A stretch of 5,350 nucleotides of DNA. It comes from Paludibacter sp. (GTDB lineage Bacteria; Bacteroidota; Bacteroidia; Bacteroidales; Paludibacteraceae). Location: positions 1 to 5,350 of the forward strand of contig JAITXR010000003.1 in assembly GCA_031284665.1 (NCBI GenBank), written 5' to 3'. Under the pieces are notes generated by a model that did not search any database, had not been told where the DNA came from, and worked only from the letters and a program-made list of their open reading frames with translations. This document shows, piece after piece, positions 4,100-5,350 of this stretch; within the stretch, counting starts at the first letter, position 1; every line of letters begins with the position of its first letter. The position numbers and the translations under genes were made by a program.

Positions 4100-5347
4100 A
4101 TGCAATTATCAAAAATCAGTATCGGTGTAGGCGACCGTTTTGCGCATCAAGGAGAGGCGCAATTAAAAGCCATTATGCGCGCACGTCAGAGCGGTTTGGA
4201 CATTTGTCCGGTGTGGAATAAATCGAACCGCGAACACATTTATGTTCACACGCATCCTTCCGATGTTCGTCGCGAGGCAGATGCAGCCGTGAAAAAACTT
4301 AGTTATACGGGAAAATATTTTGTCGATGCCGACCACATTAACTTCAATACAGTTGAGCCTTTTGTGGAAACAGCCGACTTTTTTACTCTCGATGTTGCTG
4401 CATTTATTGGCAAACCAAGTACAGATGAGGCAGTTAGCGAATTTGTTGCTTCGTGCCAAAAATATATTGGCGAACTGAAAGTGCCGGGAATCGAAAAACC
4501 AATTGTTGTTACCGAAGATTTATTGAAATCAGTTGCAGGCAAATTTCTCGCTGCTACTCAACACGCCTCGGAAATTTACAAATATCTTGTAGATAAAAAA
4601 GGCAAAGGAAGTTTTATTACCGAAGTTTCGATGGACGAAGTGGAAACTCCACAAACTCCTGTTGATATGTTGTTTATCCTTAAAATGTTGGCTGACAAGG
4701 GAGTACCTGCTCAAACTATTGCGCCGAAATTTACAGGACGTTTCAACAAAGGCGTTGATTATCGTGGCGACCTCAAACAATTTGCCCGCGAATTTGAAGA
4801 CGATGTGCTGGTAATCGATTATGCTGTCAAAGAATTTGGATTGCCCGCAGAACTGAAATTGAGCATACATTCGGGTAGCGACAAATTTTCGATTTATCCC
4901 ATAATGGCTGCCATTATCGCTAAATATAACAAAGGCTTGCACCTCAAAACTGCCGGTACTACTTGGCTCGAAGAAGTTATCGGACTTGCAAAAGCAGGTG
5001 GCGAGGCTCTCGAAGTGGCAAAGGAAATTTACGCAAATTCGCACGACAAAAAAGATGAACTTTGCGCTCCTTATGCTGATGTAATCGACATTGACAGCTC
5101 GCAACTTCCTACGGTAGAAGAAGTTAATGCGTGGACAAGCGAAAAATTTGTTAACTCGCTACGCCATATTCCGGGTCATCCCGATTATAATTCTAACTTC
5201 CGTCAACTTATTCACGTTGCTTACAAAGTGGCTGCCGATATGGGCAAAAAATATACTTATATGCTCGAAAAATACAGCGATATAGTTGGTCAATGTGTAG
5301 AAGAAAATATCTACGACCGCCATTTGAAACGCCTTTTCGATTTATAA
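4100..5347 (+). CDS. uxaE: Tagaturonate epimerase (UxaE) family protein
   Basis: This is a complete 415-residue protein. The ATG is preceded by ATAATTTTT and no ribosome-binding site. Known UxaE (EC 5.1.2.7) epimerises D-tagaturonate to D-fructuronate at C4 in hexuronate catabolism. Family signatures seen in order are GVGDRF (9-14), DADHI (76-80), SMDEVETPQTP (177-187), FTGRFNKGVDYRGD (211-224), IHSGSDKFSIYP (256-267), HLKTAGTTWLEE (281-292) and FRQLIHVAYK (367-376). D76, D78, H79, D179, E180, H257 and H281 are candidate metal or catalytic residues, by inference. The protein begins almost directly at the GVGDRF block, whereas the thermophile enzymes I recall have a further N-terminal stretch, so this is a short form. 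It is cytoplasmic, with no signal peptide. No uronate isomerase or oxidoreductase gene is in view, so the substrate could differ from tagaturonate. The window ends 3 nt after the stop. Confidence 0.78.
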   Translation: MQLSKISIGVGDRFAHQGEAQLKAIMRARQSGLDICPVWNKSNREHIYVHTHPSDVRREADAAVKKLSYTGKYFVDADHINFNTVEPFVETADFFTLDVAAFIGKPSTDEAVSEFVASCQKYIGELKVPGIEKPIVVTEDLLKSVAGKFLAATQHASEIYKYLVDKKGKGSFITEVSMDEVETPQTPVDMLFILKMLADKGVPAQTIAPKFTGRFNKGVDYRGDLKQFAREFEDDVLVIDYAVKEFGLPAELKLSIHSGSDKFSIYPIMAAIIAKYNKGLHLKTAGTTWLEEVIGLAKAGGEALEVAKEIYANSHDKKDELCAPYADVIDIDSSQLPTVEEVNAWTSEKFVNSLRHIPGHPDYNSNFRQLIHVAYKVAADMGKKYTYMLEKYSDIVGQCVEENIYDRHLKRLFDL

Positions 5348-5350
5348 TAT

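Noticed and set aside
4163..5104. Minus-strand open frames (up to 191 codons) opposite the UxaE-family gene
   Set aside because: They are antisense shadows, rich in Phe, Cys and Ser from reversed codons. The plus strand carries the family motifs throughout.

Overview
The window looks like chromosomal DNA from a member of the Bacteroidota, probably Bacteroidales. It is AT-rich, and no start codon has a purine-rich Shine-Dalgarno sequence. Two promoter matches have the TTTG / TAnnTTTG form typical of this phylum. The gene content also fits: a repetitive cell-surface protein, a TGS-domain nucleoside kinase, a RadC/UPF0758 protein and a tagaturonate epimerase (UxaE) family protein. The lineage is inferred from these features, not from a search.

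Layout. Positions 1-669 hold the 3' end of a plus-strand gene for a secreted, repeat-built surface protein; its 5' end lies outside the window. It stops in mid-domain with no visible type IX secretion sorting domain. Positions 670-1344 are a non-coding gap between two convergent genes, packed with short palindromes and direct repeats. One of these forms a good rho-independent terminator for the surface gene. Positions 1345-3728 are a tight minus-strand pair: the TGS/uridine kinase-like gene upstream and the radC-family gene 8 nt downstream of it. Both ATG starts preferred here lie inside longer frames that begin at TTG. Positions 3729-4099 are a 371-nt divergent intergenic region with two plus-strand promoter candidates and a hairpin just after the upstream one. 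Positions 4100-5347 hold a complete plus-strand gene of the UxaE family.

Function. The genes do not form one pathway. The kinase-RadC pair shares a likely transcript but has no clear joint role. The UxaE-family protein points to hexuronate (galacturonate/glucuronate) catabolism, although its usual partners are not in view. I see no convincing new defence or mobile system. The points most worth a second look are the repeat-dense gap and its meeting with the truncated-looking surface gene, and the possible structured leader of the epimerase gene.
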